Part shown: piece after piece, positions 1 to 8,690 of the stretch
How positions within the stretch are numbered: position 1 is the first letter of the stretch
Layout: each line of letters starts with the position of its first letter
DNA from: CAZEYT01 sp964516295
Lineage (GTDB): Bacteria > Verrucomicrobiota > Verrucomicrobiia > Chthoniobacterales > Terrimicrobiaceae
Assembly (NCBI GenBank): GCA_964516295.1
Contig: CAZEYT010000011.1
Coordinates: forward strand, 1 to 50,807
Direction of reading: 5' to 3'
DNA length: 50,807 bases
The notes under the pieces: generated by a model
Database searches by the model: none
Told to the model about the DNA's origin: nothing
What the model saw: the letters and a program-made list of their open reading frames with translations, nothing else
Program-made: the position numbers and the translations under genes

Positions 1-166
1 CAATGCGTAGATTACCGCAGACAATCCACCAAAAATCAACTAAGTAAACAGTATTTGGGCTAATGGGGAGATTAACCTGCGCGGCGCTTGGGCGTTTGAG
101 AAACGGGTCGCTGTCGCGGAAGGGCTCTTCTTCTTCGTTCCGGAGGGGGAACTCTGCGTTGAAATC

Positions 167-997
167 ATGGACATGCAACACGGGAAGAAGCGGATTTCGA
201 TGGCGACCGGCGACTTTCTTTTCATGCCGCGGGCTCCGCATTACCGCATGCACAATAACCCATGCGTGGCACCTGTGGACCTCGACGAGATCTCATCCTT
301 TTTCGCCTTACAGCGCATGCAAGGTTTTTCGTTTGTTGCCGGTGAGGGCGATGTGACGGCGCGACTTCTCAATGGAAAATTTTCCTCTGCGCGGACCACG
401 CTGGTTTCGTGGCTGGCTTTCTTTCCCCAAGCTTTGATTCTCGACGCGCGAACGCTATCCGTCGAACCAAACCTGAAGGGCTTGGTTGATCTCCTCTTCC
501 GTGAAATCCCGAATGGGAAAGCTGGGTCGCACCTTGTGATTGAACGCCTTGTGAACGTGCTGCTGATTTATGCGTTGCGGTATCACCAAAACGCAGAGCG
601 GGACCGGAGTTTCTTTCCGCTCTGCGCTTATCTTGATTCGCAGATTGGCCCCTTCCTGCGCTTGATGCACGACAAGCCCGAAGCACCATGGAAGCTTGAC
701 CAAATGGCAAAGCAGAGTGGGATGAGCCGGAGCGTGTTTGTCGACTGCTTTCGTCAATTGCTCGGAGAACCGCCCGGAGCCTACCTACCCCGAATCCGTC
801 TCACGCGGGCTGTCGAGCTGCTCCGTGAAACATCGCTAAGCGTTGTCGAGATCGCCGGGGAGGCAGGATACAGAGACGAGTTTGCGTTCCGGCGGGCATT
901 CCGCAGGGTCTGGGGTATTCCACCCGCCAGCTTCCGACGGAACGAACGCTTTTCTGTCCAAGGGCTGGTCCATCAGTCAAAAGGAGCGCCGTCCTGA
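167..997 (+). CDS. AraC-family transcriptional regulator (cupin N-terminal domain), 5' end uncertain
   Basis: DNA-binding regulator with an N-terminal cupin-like sensing domain and a C-terminal pair of helix-turn-helix motifs (about residues 180-260, with the typical LSVVEIAGEAGYRDEFAFRRAF stretch around residues 223-244). The first ATG is at 167, but the same frame is open back to 44 and the translation there (GEINLRGAWAF, then VAEGLFFFVPEGELCVEI) looks like the first strands of this cupin domain. A TAA at 41-43 closes the frame, and I see no ATG, GTG or TTG between 44 and 166. The gene therefore either starts at a rare codon (ATT at 53 or CTG at 77) or has lost its true N-terminus. The ligand is unknown. 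The family call is secure, the start is not. Confidence 0.8.
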   Translation: MDMQHGKKRISMATGDFLFMPRAPHYRMHNNPCVAPVDLDEISSFFALQRMQGFSFVAGEGDVTARLLNGKFSSARTTLVSWLAFFPQALILDARTLSVEPNLKGLVDLLFREIPNGKAGSHLVIERLVNVLLIYALRYHQNAERDRSFFPLCAYLDSQIGPFLRLMHDKPEAPWKLDQMAKQSGMSRSVFVDCFRQLLGEPPGAYLPRIRLTRAVELLRETSLSVVEIAGEAGYRDEFAFRRAFRRVWGIPPASFRRNERFSVQGLVHQSKGAPS

Positions 998-1128
998 AGT
1001 GTCGACTCGGCGGGGGACATCCCGGGAACGCCCCGGAAGGTGCACGGCGTTTTTCAGGAACCATGGAGTGGAGTGCTGTCTCTGTTACCCGCGTCCTGCG
1101 CGGGAGTGCTTGAGAAGCAGTCCAAGCT

Positions 1129-1827
1129 TTAGAGCATGGCGGCCCAGCGGGAGAAGACCATTTCAGCTGTTTCGCGGAGGGGAGGCAGGACTTCGCGGGC
1201 CTGGGCGGTGAGGGCCTGCGGGTCGGCTCCGGCTTCTCGGAGGTAGTCCTCGGAATCGACCACCATTTCTTCGAAAATCTCCGGCGTCATTTCGAGATGA
1301 AACTGAAGTCCGTAGAGTCCGCGGCCGTAGCGGAAGAGTTGATTGGGCGTGAGGGCCGAGGACCCGAGTCGCATTCCGGCCGAGGGGAGATCGAAAACAT
1401 CGCCGTGCCAGTGGGTCGTAATGAAATCCGTCGGCAGGTCGCACCAAAGCGGGTCGTAGCGGGCGATGGGATCTAAAGTGACGGGAAAAAACCCGATCTC
1501 GCGTCGGGCACCCGGTCGCACGGAGGCGCCGAGGGCGGCTGCCATGAGTTGGGCTCCCAAACAGAGGCCGAGGACGGGTTTTTCTTGTTGGGTCGCCTCG
1601 CGGATGAGGGCGCATTCATGCGCGAGATAGGGGAATCTATCCTGTTCGTAGGCGCTCTGGGCTCCGCCGCCGATAGCGAGGCCGTCAAAACCGGCGAGCG
1701 AATCGGGCAGGGCTTGTCCGGCGTAGGGATGGCAGATCTCGAGACCGACCTTTCGTGCATCCAAGGCCGAGGACAACAGGCCGGGCTTGTCAGTGTCCCC
1801 GTGTTGGATAAACAGCACTTTTTTCAC
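1129..1827 (-). CDS. Class I glutamine amidotransferase (GMP synthase-like GATase domain protein)
   Basis: Stand-alone glutamine amidotransferase of 232 residues. The nucleophile elbow GLCLGAQ places the catalytic Cys at residue 89, and FHLE near the C-terminus supplies His177 and Glu179, completing the triad. An oxyanion strand GGGAQSAYE precedes it (about 53-61). Stand-alone members of this family include GMP-synthase-like proteins and gamma-glutamyl hydrolases of amine catabolism; no synthetase domain is fused or adjacent. It diverges from the pdh operon across a 181-base gap and converges on the AraC gene. The substrate cannot be told from the sequence. Confidence 0.85.
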   Translation of the reverse strand: MKKVLFIQHGDTDKPGLLSSALDARKVGLEICHPYAGQALPDSLAGFDGLAIGGGAQSAYEQDRFPYLAHECALIREATQQEKPVLGLCLGAQLMAAALGASVRPGARREIGFFPVTLDPIARYDPLWCDLPTDFITTHWHGDVFDLPSAGMRLGSSALTPNQLFRYGRGLYGLQFHLEMTPEIFEEMVVDSEDYLREAGADPQALTAQAREVLPPLRETAEMVFSRWAAML

Positions 1828-2008
1828 AGTAAGGCTCCTTTAAGCAATCCTTGTGCCAGCGCGCTTCGGGCTCCGCCGGGCGAAGTTTTCTTGCCGTGGG
1901 CCGATTTCCGAATTGCCACCGCACCGAACTTGCGGGAATCTTCCCCGCTTGTGTTTTGCCGGGAGGGACCCGGCGGGACCCTGCGACCGACTTTTTGAAA
2001 GAATCCAG

Positions 2009-3097
2009 ATGAGCGTGACCCAAGAAGAACCAGCCATTGCGACCGAGGACTTTGCCAAAGCGACGATCAACGCCGGACTCGGGGCCGAGGAGAAAATCCG
2101 TTTCCTTTCGGAGATGTTCCGGATCCGGCGGTTCGAACAGGCTTCGCTGAAATACTACAATCAAGGGAAAATGGGCGGGTTTCTTCACCTTTATATCGGA
2201 CAGGAAGCCGTGGCGGTCGGGACCGTCTCGCTGATGGGGAAAAACGACCACATTATCACGGCCTACCGCGATCACGGGCACGCTCTGGCCGTGGGCATGG
2301 GCATGAAGGAATGCATGGCCGAGCTTTTCGGAAAAGCGACCGGATGCTCGAAGGGCAAGGGAGGCTCGATGCACTTTTTTGCGCCGGACAAAAATTACTG
2401 GGGCGGACACGGCATTGTGGCCGGTCAGACGCCGCTCGGTCTCGGACTGGCCTATGCCGTGAAATACAAGGGACTCGAGGGATGTTGCCTTTGCTTTTTG
2501 GGCGACGGCGCGGTGAACCAGGGTGTTTACCACGAGTCGCTGAACTTGGCGGCGCTGTGGAAAATCCCAGTCATCTACGTCATCGAAAACAACATGTATT
2601 CGATGGGCACAAGCATGCAACGGTCGTCGGCGATGAAGAGTTGTCTCGCCGAGCGGGCCGAAGGCTATGGCATCGGGTGGGATGCGGCAAATGGAGAGGA
2701 CCTTTATGAAGTCCGGGCCAAAACCCATGCCGCCATCGAGCGGGCGCACAAGGAATCCCTCCCGACCGTTCTCGAAGTGGACACCTATCGCTACTACGGC
2801 CACTCGGTCGCCGATGCGAACGCCAAGAAGTACCGGAGTGCGGACGAAATCGAGCGCTACAAAACCCACCACGATCCGATCCGACTCTGGCGCAAGCGCC
2901 TCATCGACGAGGGCGTGATCACCGAGGAAAAGGCGGACGAGCTCGACAACCAAGCCAAAGAAGAAGCCGCGGAAGCCGCGCAGTTCGCCATCGACAGCGA
3001 CAATCCCGCACCCGAATCGATTTTTGACGACGTTTATTGGGAAGTGGACAACAAAACCGAAGCCGGACAAACCGGCCGCCACTTCTTCGGTGAATAA
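2009..3097 (+). CDS. pdhA: Pyruvate dehydrogenase E1 component, alpha subunit
   Basis: Thiamine-diphosphate-dependent E1 alpha, 362 residues, which with PdhB decarboxylates pyruvate and acetylates the lipoyl group of E2. The TPP/Mg motif GDGAVNQGVYHE begins near residue 165 and ends with IENN near 190. The substrate-channel segment TAYRDHGHAL and the glycine-rich GKGGSMHFF are present. The frame is open upstream to 1853, but the ATG at 2009, preceded by GAAAGAA, gives the N-terminus normal for the family, so the longer form is rejected. First gene of pdhA-pdhB-pdhC, with 15 bases to pdhB. A 2-oxoacid dehydrogenase acting on branched-chain substrates is possible but less likely. Confidence 0.93.
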   Translation: MSVTQEEPAIATEDFAKATINAGLGAEEKIRFLSEMFRIRRFEQASLKYYNQGKMGGFLHLYIGQEAVAVGTVSLMGKNDHIITAYRDHGHALAVGMGMKECMAELFGKATGCSKGKGGSMHFFAPDKNYWGGHGIVAGQTPLGLGLAYAVKYKGLEGCCLCFLGDGAVNQGVYHESLNLAALWKIPVIYVIENNMYSMGTSMQRSSAMKSCLAERAEGYGIGWDAANGEDLYEVRAKTHAAIERAHKESLPTVLEVDTYRYYGHSVADANAKKYRSADEIERYKTHHDPIRLWRKRLIDEGVITEEKADELDNQAKEEAAEAAQFAIDSDNPAPESIFDDVYWEVDNKTEAGQTGRHFFGE

Positions 3098-3112
3098 CCC
3101 TTTTTTCCGCAG

Positions 3113-4087
3113 ATGCCACTGATCACCTACCGCAAAGCCCTGAACGATGCCCTCGCCGAGGAAATCCTTCGGGATGAAAATGTCGTCATCATCGGAGAGG
3201 AAGTTGCCCAGTATAACGGAGCCTACAAAGTCACCGAGGGCCTCTGGGAGCGCTTCGGCGACAAGCGCGTTGTGGACGCCCCGATCAGCGAAGCCGGGTT
3301 CATCGGACTCGGCATCGGCGCCTCGATGCTCGGCATCCGACCGGTCATGGAGCTCATGTTCTGGAGTTTCGCCTACGTGGCTTGGGACCAGATCATCAAC
3401 AACGCCGGGCAGTGTCGTTACATGAGCGGCGGGCTTCTGAATTGCCCGATTGTCATTCGCGGACCGGCCAATGGCGGCACCAACGTCGGGGCCACGCACT
3501 CGCACACGCCGGAAAATTTCATCGCGAACACGCCCGGCCTGAAAGTCGTCTGCCCGGCCACCGCGTACGACGCGAAGGGGCTTATGAAAATGGCCATTCG
3601 CGACAACGACCCTGTTTGTGTGATGGAAAATACGCTTCTCTACGGCGAGTCGTGGGAGGTTCCGGACGAAGAATACGTCATCCCGCTCGGCGTCGCGGAT
3701 ATCAAGCGGGAAGGCACCGATGTTTCGCTCATTGCCCACGGCCGGGCCGTCCTCACGGCGCTCAAGGCCGCTGAGGTTCTCCAGGCCGATCATGGCATCA
3801 ACGCCGAAGTGCTCGATCTCCGCTCCATCCGCCCGCTCGACGAGGAAGCCATCCTCCGCAGCGTGGCGAAGACCCATCGCGCGGTCCTCGTCGATGAAAA
3901 CAAGCCCTTCTGTGGCGTCTCGGCGCAGATCGCGGCGATCATTCAGGAAAAGGTCTTCGACGAACTCGACGCCCCCGTGCAGCGGGTGAGCTCGCTCGAC
4001 GCCCCGGCCATCTACTCGCCGGCCATCGAGCCCCTCCAGCTACCCACCGCCGACCGCATTGTGAAAAAAGCGCTCGATATTTGCTGA
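3113..4087 (+). CDS. pdhB: Pyruvate dehydrogenase E1 component, beta subunit
   Basis: E1 beta, 324 residues, the normal length. It pairs with PdhA to form the alpha2beta2 thiamine-diphosphate enzyme. Family signatures seen are the N-terminal YRKALNDALAEE, IIGEEVAQYNGAYKVTEGL with the TPP-contacting Glu, DAPISEAGFIGLGIGA, and the C-terminal transketolase domain with DLRSIRPLDEE near residue 235. It lies 15 bases after pdhA and 24 bases before pdhC, clearly one operon. Nothing in it looks damaged. Confidence 0.94.
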   Translation: MPLITYRKALNDALAEEILRDENVVIIGEEVAQYNGAYKVTEGLWERFGDKRVVDAPISEAGFIGLGIGASMLGIRPVMELMFWSFAYVAWDQIINNAGQCRYMSGGLLNCPIVIRGPANGGTNVGATHSHTPENFIANTPGLKVVCPATAYDAKGLMKMAIRDNDPVCVMENTLLYGESWEVPDEEYVIPLGVADIKREGTDVSLIAHGRAVLTALKAAEVLQADHGINAEVLDLRSIRPLDEEAILRSVAKTHRAVLVDENKPFCGVSAQIAAIIQEKVFDELDAPVQRVSSLDAPAIYSPAIEPLQLPTADRIVKKALDIC

Positions 4088-4111
4088 TTCAAACTCAACG
4101 ATTTCCGACCT

Positions 4112-5335
4112 ATGCCCGATATCAACATGCCGAAGCTGAGCGATACCATGCTCGAAGGCACGCTCGTCAAATGGCTCAAAAAAACCGGCGACAAAATCGA
4201 GGTCGGTGACGTCATCGCCGAAGTCGAAACCGACAAAGCCACGATGGAAATGGAGGCTTTCGACGAAGGCGTTCTCACGGAAATCATCGTGCCGGAAGGC
4301 GGCGTCGTGAAGGTCGGCGAGAAATTGGCCGTCCTCGACGGAGGCTCCGCGTCGTCCGCAGCCAAGCCGGCGGCAAAGAAAGACTCCGAGGCCAAAGCCC
4401 CGACCGCGGCCGCGCCGACGGCGCCACGCCCCCGTGCTGCGGCTTCGACCGAAGGCTCGCGCGTGAAAGCGTCGCCGCTCGCGAAGAAAATCGCCGCCGA
4501 GCGTGGAGTTGATCTCAGCGGAGTCACCGGCTCCGGACCGGGCGGACGCATTGTCGCCGCCGATGTTCCTGAAAAAGGCGCCGCACCCGCCACCAGGTCC
4601 TCCGCTGCACCGGCTCCGAAAATCGAAGTCTCCGCGTCAGAGGCCGACAAGCGCATGCCGCTCTCGGGAATGCGCCGGACGATTGCCGAGCGTCTCCTCG
4701 CGAGCAAGACCCAGATCCCGCATTTTTATCTGTCCCTGGAAATCGACGCCGCCCCGCTGGCCAACCTGCGCAAAGACATCAATGCCGCCGCCGAGGCCGC
4801 CGGTTCGCCGAAGGTCACGGTTAACGATTTCGTCCTGCTCGCGACCGCCCGCGCGGCTGCCCAGCATCCGGCGGTGAACTCCGCGTTTGCGGGGGATTCG
4901 ATTGTGCAATTCGCATCGGTGAACCTTTCGGTCGCGATTTCTGTCGAGGACGGACTCGTGACCCCGGTGCTCCGCAACGCCGACAAACTCTCGCTGCGCG
5001 ACATCAGCGCGGCCGTGAAGGACCTCGCCAGCCGCGCCCGGGGCAAGAAGTTGAAGCCCGAGGAATATCAGGGTGGTTCGATCACTGTTTCGAATCTCGG
5101 CGCTTACGGCATTGAGAGTTTTTACGCGATCATCAACCCGCCCCAGGCCGCGATCCTCGCGGTGGGAACGATCGTGAAAAAACCGGTCGTCAACGCGCAG
5201 GACCAGATCGTCGTCGGCCAACGGATGACGCTCTCGCTGAGCGGCGATCACCGGGTCGTCGATGGGGCCGCCGGGGCTGAGTTTCTGGCGACGCTCCGCA
5301 AAATGCTGGAGACGCCCGCGACGCTGCTCTTCTGA
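4112..5335 (+). CDS. pdhC: Dihydrolipoamide acetyltransferase, E2 of pyruvate dehydrogenase
   Basis: E2 core of the pyruvate dehydrogenase complex, 407 residues. Domains in order: one lipoyl domain (residues 1-80) with the lipoylated Lys42 in VETDKATMEME; an Ala/Pro-rich linker; a peripheral subunit-binding domain (about 117-152, RVKASPLAKKIA, GSGPGGRI); and a catalytic acyltransferase domain ending in GDHRVVDGA with His380 and Asp384. A single lipoyl domain is typical of bacterial E2 enzymes of this type. It closes the pdhABC operon. No E3 (lipoamide dehydrogenase) follows, so E3 must be encoded elsewhere. Confidence 0.93.
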   Translation: MPDINMPKLSDTMLEGTLVKWLKKTGDKIEVGDVIAEVETDKATMEMEAFDEGVLTEIIVPEGGVVKVGEKLAVLDGGSASSAAKPAAKKDSEAKAPTAAAPTAPRPRAAASTEGSRVKASPLAKKIAAERGVDLSGVTGSGPGGRIVAADVPEKGAAPATRSSAAPAPKIEVSASEADKRMPLSGMRRTIAERLLASKTQIPHFYLSLEIDAAPLANLRKDINAAAEAAGSPKVTVNDFVLLATARAAAQHPAVNSAFAGDSIVQFASVNLSVAISVEDGLVTPVLRNADKLSLRDISAAVKDLASRARGKKLKPEEYQGGSITVSNLGAYGIESFYAIINPPQAAILAVGTIVKKPVVNAQDQIVVGQRMTLSLSGDHRVVDGAAGAEFLATLRKMLETPATLLF

Positions 5336-5359
5336 TCTTCCGCCCGGCGTCCCGTGCGC

Positions 5360-6361
5360 ATGAAAGAAACGGCGGCGCGTCTGGCTTCGGGACTCACACT
5401 GCTGGTGGCGGCCTCGGCGATTCTTTTGTTCTCGGACCTCGGGTCGAGACACCCCGAGCCGCCCCGGCGTACAAACGCGGAAACGGGGAGCCCGGCCCCG
5501 GAGCCCGGCGCAACCTACCACATCGCGCTGGCTTATTTCATGCCCGAACCCAGCCGGGATACCTGCGAACAGGGATTGCTTGACGGTCTGCGGGCGCTCG
5601 GATTCGTCGAAGGCAAAAACCTGAGCGTTCTTCGCGCCCATGCCCAGGGCGAGACAGCAAACATCGCGACCATCGTGCGGAATTTTGACAGCCTTTCGCT
5701 GGATGCCATGGTGACCTTTTCGACGCCGGTTCTTCAGGCCGCCCTGGCGGCCGTGCGGAATACACCGGTTGTTTTCACCTACTGCGTGGATCCCATCGCG
5801 GCCGGGGTGGGAAAGTCGTTCACCGATCACAACCCGAATTTCACGGGCGTCGGCTCCCTGCCGCCGATCGCGGACAGTGTGACCGAGATTCGAAAATACC
5901 TCCCGCAACTCCGCACCCTCGGGACGATCTTCAACAATAACGAAGCCAATTCGCGCCGGATCCTCGCTCTCCTCCGCGACGTGTGCCGGGAGCAGGGAAT
6001 CACCCTAGTCGAGCGGCCGGCGGATACCCCGGGTGACGTCGTTCCGGCCGCCCAAGCTCTCGTCACCGCACGCGTTGATGCCATTTATATTCCGAACGAC
6101 AATACGGCCGCTCAGGCCTTCGATGGCATCGTCCAGACCGCCACCCGGGCGCGAATTCCCACGATGAGCGCGGATCCCGATGACCTCGGGCGCGGCGTTC
6201 TCCTGGCAGTCGGCGTCGGCTTTTATCACAGTGGCTACGCCGCCGCCCGGCCCCTCGCGAGGGTCATCACGGGCGAGAGTCCGGCCGTGATCCCGATTGA
6301 GAATGTCTCGGTCTCGACCGCGCTCTACGACCCGGCTGTGGCGAAAAAGCTGGGCCTTTAG
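5360..6361 (+). CDS. ABC-type substrate-binding protein (TrpX-like family), orphan
   Basis: Periplasmic binding protein of the family often annotated ABC transporter substrate-binding protein (TrpX/BMP-like two-lobe fold), about 333 residues. A hydrophobic N-terminal segment (residues 8-25) acts as a signal or anchor and is followed by a Pro-rich linker. The mature part has the characteristic QGLLDGLRALGFVEGKNL at the start of lobe 1, and TFSTPVLQAALAAV and GTIFNNNEANS further on. ATG 5360 is used; an in-frame GTG at 5354 is equally possible. Permease and ATPase genes are absent here: pdhC lies 24 bases upstream and nuoB follows. The ligand is unknown. Confidence 0.8.
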   Translation: MKETAARLASGLTLLVAASAILLFSDLGSRHPEPPRRTNAETGSPAPEPGATYHIALAYFMPEPSRDTCEQGLLDGLRALGFVEGKNLSVLRAHAQGETANIATIVRNFDSLSLDAMVTFSTPVLQAALAAVRNTPVVFTYCVDPIAAGVGKSFTDHNPNFTGVGSLPPIADSVTEIRKYLPQLRTLGTIFNNNEANSRRILALLRDVCREQGITLVERPADTPGDVVPAAQALVTARVDAIYIPNDNTAAQAFDGIVQTATRARIPTMSADPDDLGRGVLLAVGVGFYHSGYAAARPLARVITGESPAVIPIENVSVSTALYDPAVAKKLGL

Positions 6362-6429
6362 GCGCGATGCTCCAAATCGCCCGTTTTTCCGCTTGCCGCG
6401 CGAGGCTGGCAAAATACCTTCCATGAGTC

Positions 6430-6951
6430 ATGACTGAGAAGAATCCAGTGGCCTACGACTCGAAAATCGAGGGAAACGTGATCTTCACGCAACTCGACTC
6501 GGCCATCAATTGGATGCGCAGCAATTCTCTTTGGCCCATGCCGATGGGACTGGCCTGCTGTGCCATTGAGCTCATGGCGGCCTCGTCGTCGCGTTTCGAT
6601 ATTTCCCGTTTTGGCGCGGAAGTTATGCGGTTCTCACCCCGGCAGAGCGATGTGATGATCGTCGCGGGAACCGTCACCTACAAAATGGCCCTCGCGGTCA
6701 AGCGCATCTGGGATCAAATGCCCGAGCCGAAATGGTGCATCGCCATGGGAGCCTGCGCATCGTCCGGCGGCATGTATCGCAGCTACGCCGTCCTCCAGGG
6801 CATCGACCACCTGATCCCCGTCGATGTTTACATTTCGGGCTGCCCGCCACGCCCGGAGGCTTTGCTCGACGGTCTCATGAAGCTCCAGAAGAAGATCATG
6901 GGCGAACATTCCTTCACGGAACAAAAGAAAGCCCTCCTCGAGACACTATGA
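6430..6951 (+). CDS. nuoB: NADH-quinone oxidoreductase subunit B
   Basis: Complex I subunit that carries iron-sulfur cluster N2 next to the quinone site, 173 residues. The four ligand cysteines are visible: tandem Cys43-Cys44 in GLACCAIEL, Cys109 in MGACASSGG, and Cys138 in YISGCPPRPE. The stop overlaps the nuoC start (ATGA at 6948-6951), so the two are translationally coupled. Unusually, no nuoA lies upstream and no nuoD lies downstream of nuoC. Confidence 0.95.
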   Translation: MTEKNPVAYDSKIEGNVIFTQLDSAINWMRSNSLWPMPMGLACCAIELMAASSSRFDISRFGAEVMRFSPRQSDVMIVAGTVTYKMALAVKRIWDQMPEPKWCIAMGACASSGGMYRSYAVLQGIDHLIPVDVYISGCPPRPEALLDGLMKLQKKIMGEHSFTEQKKALLETL

Positions 6952-7553
6952 CCGCAGCCGAAGTTGTCGAAAAAATCCGGGGCCGTTTCCCGAGTGCTGT
7001 CACGGCCGAGAAAGAATTCCGAGGCGAGATTTCCCTGACCCTTTCCCCGGGTTCGCTCCGCGACGTCTGCTCGCAGGCCAAGGATCTCGGCATGGACTAC
7101 CTCGTGGACATCACGAGCGTGGATCATTTCGGAAGCGAACCGCGGTTCGAAGTGGTTTATGAGCTCTACTCGATGAGCGATGGCTTCCATCTCCGCCTCA
7201 AATCCACCGTCAGCGAGGACGATCTCGTGGTTCCTACCGTGAGCGACCTCTGGCCGACGGCCGATTGGCACGAGCGCGAGATTTTTGACATGATGGGGAT
7301 CCGGTTTTCGGGTCACCCCGACCTTCGCCGGATTCTGATGTGGGAGGGCTATCCCTACTACCCGCTGCGGAAGGACTTTCCCTTGGAAGGCAAACCCAGT
7401 GAGGCCCACGAGATCGCGTTCAGCGACGTCGCGCCGCTGGCCGGAGGTCCTTTTGTCACGGTTCCCACCGATGGGACCACCCAGGTTCGCGAACCCCGCG
7501 CCCGGCACGCACCGCAGCTTCCGCCCTCGGAAAAATTCATCGCCGAGCCTTGA
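6948..7553 (+). CDS. nuoC: NADH-quinone oxidoreductase subunit C
   Basis: Peripheral-arm subunit of complex I (30-kDa family), 201 residues. The family signature sits around residues 95-135: TADWHEREIFDMMGIRFSGHP, then RRILMWEGY and PLRKDFPLEG. A longer in-frame reading back to 6732 exists but overlaps nuoB entirely; the ATG at 6948 overlapping the nuoB stop is chosen. It is a separate NuoC, not the NuoCD fusion of enterobacteria. Its stop overlaps the TTG start of the RNase D gene. Confidence 0.95.
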   Translation: MTAAEVVEKIRGRFPSAVTAEKEFRGEISLTLSPGSLRDVCSQAKDLGMDYLVDITSVDHFGSEPRFEVVYELYSMSDGFHLRLKSTVSEDDLVVPTVSDLWPTADWHEREIFDMMGIRFSGHPDLRRILMWEGYPYYPLRKDFPLEGKPSEAHEIAFSDVAPLAGGPFVTVPTDGTTQVREPRARHAPQLPPSEKFIAEP

Positions 7554-8596
7554 TCTCCGACCAAGAGGGACTCGCAGGGTTGGTGGAGCGGCTGGGGGGA
7601 TCGGCCAAGATCGCCTTGGATACCGAGGCCGACAGCCTCCATTGCTATTTCGAAAAGCTCTGCCTTATCCAGATTTCGGCCGATGGCGGACACTGGCTCG
7701 TCGATCCGCTCGCCGGTCTGGATCTCCAACCGCTTTTCGATCTGGTCTGCTCGCGACGGCTCGTTTTTCACGGGGCGGATTATGACCTTCGCCTGCTCCG
7801 ACGCGCTGGCAATTTTGATCCGTACGACCTTTTCGACACCATGATTGCCGCCCGGCTCACGGGTCAGCCCGCTCTGGGCTTGGCGGCGCTCGTCGAAGCG
7901 TATTTTGGTGTCACGCTTTCCAAAGCCTCGCAAAAGGCCAATTGGGCCATCCGGCCGCTGTCCGACCAGATGGTGGAGTATGCCCTTAACGACACCCGCT
8001 ATCTGCTGGAGATCGCCGGCCGCTTGGAGGAAGACCTGCGACGCCTCGGTCGTTGGTCGTGGTTCGAGGAAAGTCGGGACCGCATGATTGCCTCCACCCG
8101 CGACGTAAAGGAGCGGGATGATGCGACCGTCTGGCGAATCACCGGTTCGTCATCGCTCTCACCCCGTGCACAGGCCGTCTTGCGGGTGCTTTGGTTCTGG
8201 CGCGACGCCGAGGCCCGTGCCTGGGATCGGCCTCCTTTTCACGTCATCGGCAACGACGACCTCATCCGCGTGGCGGATCAGGTGACCAAAGGCGCGCCCT
8301 ACTCCACTCCACGCATGAACGGACGTCGAAAAAAGAGCTTCGAGGTCGTCCTCGCGCTCGCCATGCAGATTCCCGAAAACGAGTGGCCGGTCATCGAAAG
8401 AGTCCGCCGCAAGCGCCCGCCGAAAGAGCACGTCGCCCGCTTTGATGCGCTCAAAAAACGCCGTGATGAAGTCGCCGCCGGGTTGGGACTCGATCCTTCG
8501 ATCATCGCCCCGCGCGGCGCGCTCGAAGCCACCGCCGCCGACCCGGTCTCGCCGGCTCTCATGGGCTGGCAGCGCCAGTTGCTCGGCGACGTCTGA
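7550..8596 (+). CDS. rnd: Ribonuclease D
   Basis: 3'-5' exoribonuclease of the DEDD family that trims tRNA and other structured RNA precursors, 348 residues. Exonuclease motifs: I with Asp24 and Glu26 (ALDTEAD), II in FHGADYDLRLL (about residues 75-85), III in YALNDTRYLLEI (about 144-156). An HRDC domain lies at about 210-290. The start is TTG at 7550, overlapping the nuoC stop. In-frame alternatives are internal and would remove motif I. Co-transcription with nuoBC looks accidental rather than functional. Confidence 0.92.
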   Translation: MISDQEGLAGLVERLGGSAKIALDTEADSLHCYFEKLCLIQISADGGHWLVDPLAGLDLQPLFDLVCSRRLVFHGADYDLRLLRRAGNFDPYDLFDTMIAARLTGQPALGLAALVEAYFGVTLSKASQKANWAIRPLSDQMVEYALNDTRYLLEIAGRLEEDLRRLGRWSWFEESRDRMIASTRDVKERDDATVWRITGSSSLSPRAQAVLRVLWFWRDAEARAWDRPPFHVIGNDDLIRVADQVTKGAPYSTPRMNGRRKKSFEVVLALAMQIPENEWPVIERVRRKRPPKEHVARFDALKKRRDEVAAGLGLDPSIIAPRGALEATAADPVSPALMGWQRQLLGDV

Positions 8597-8690
8597 CGCG
8601 CCCCGGGGCGAAATCGCGGTCGATTTTCGAAAAAAAGTCCGCGCACCGTTGCGAAGCTGTGCCATAATCCGCACGGTAAAATTTTCTACT

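Noticed and set aside
1790..3877. 695-codon open frame on the minus strand across pdhA and pdhB
   Set aside because: Antisense to strongly recognisable genes in GC-rich DNA; composition is Asp/Arg/Val-rich with no domain, so a codon-bias shadow.
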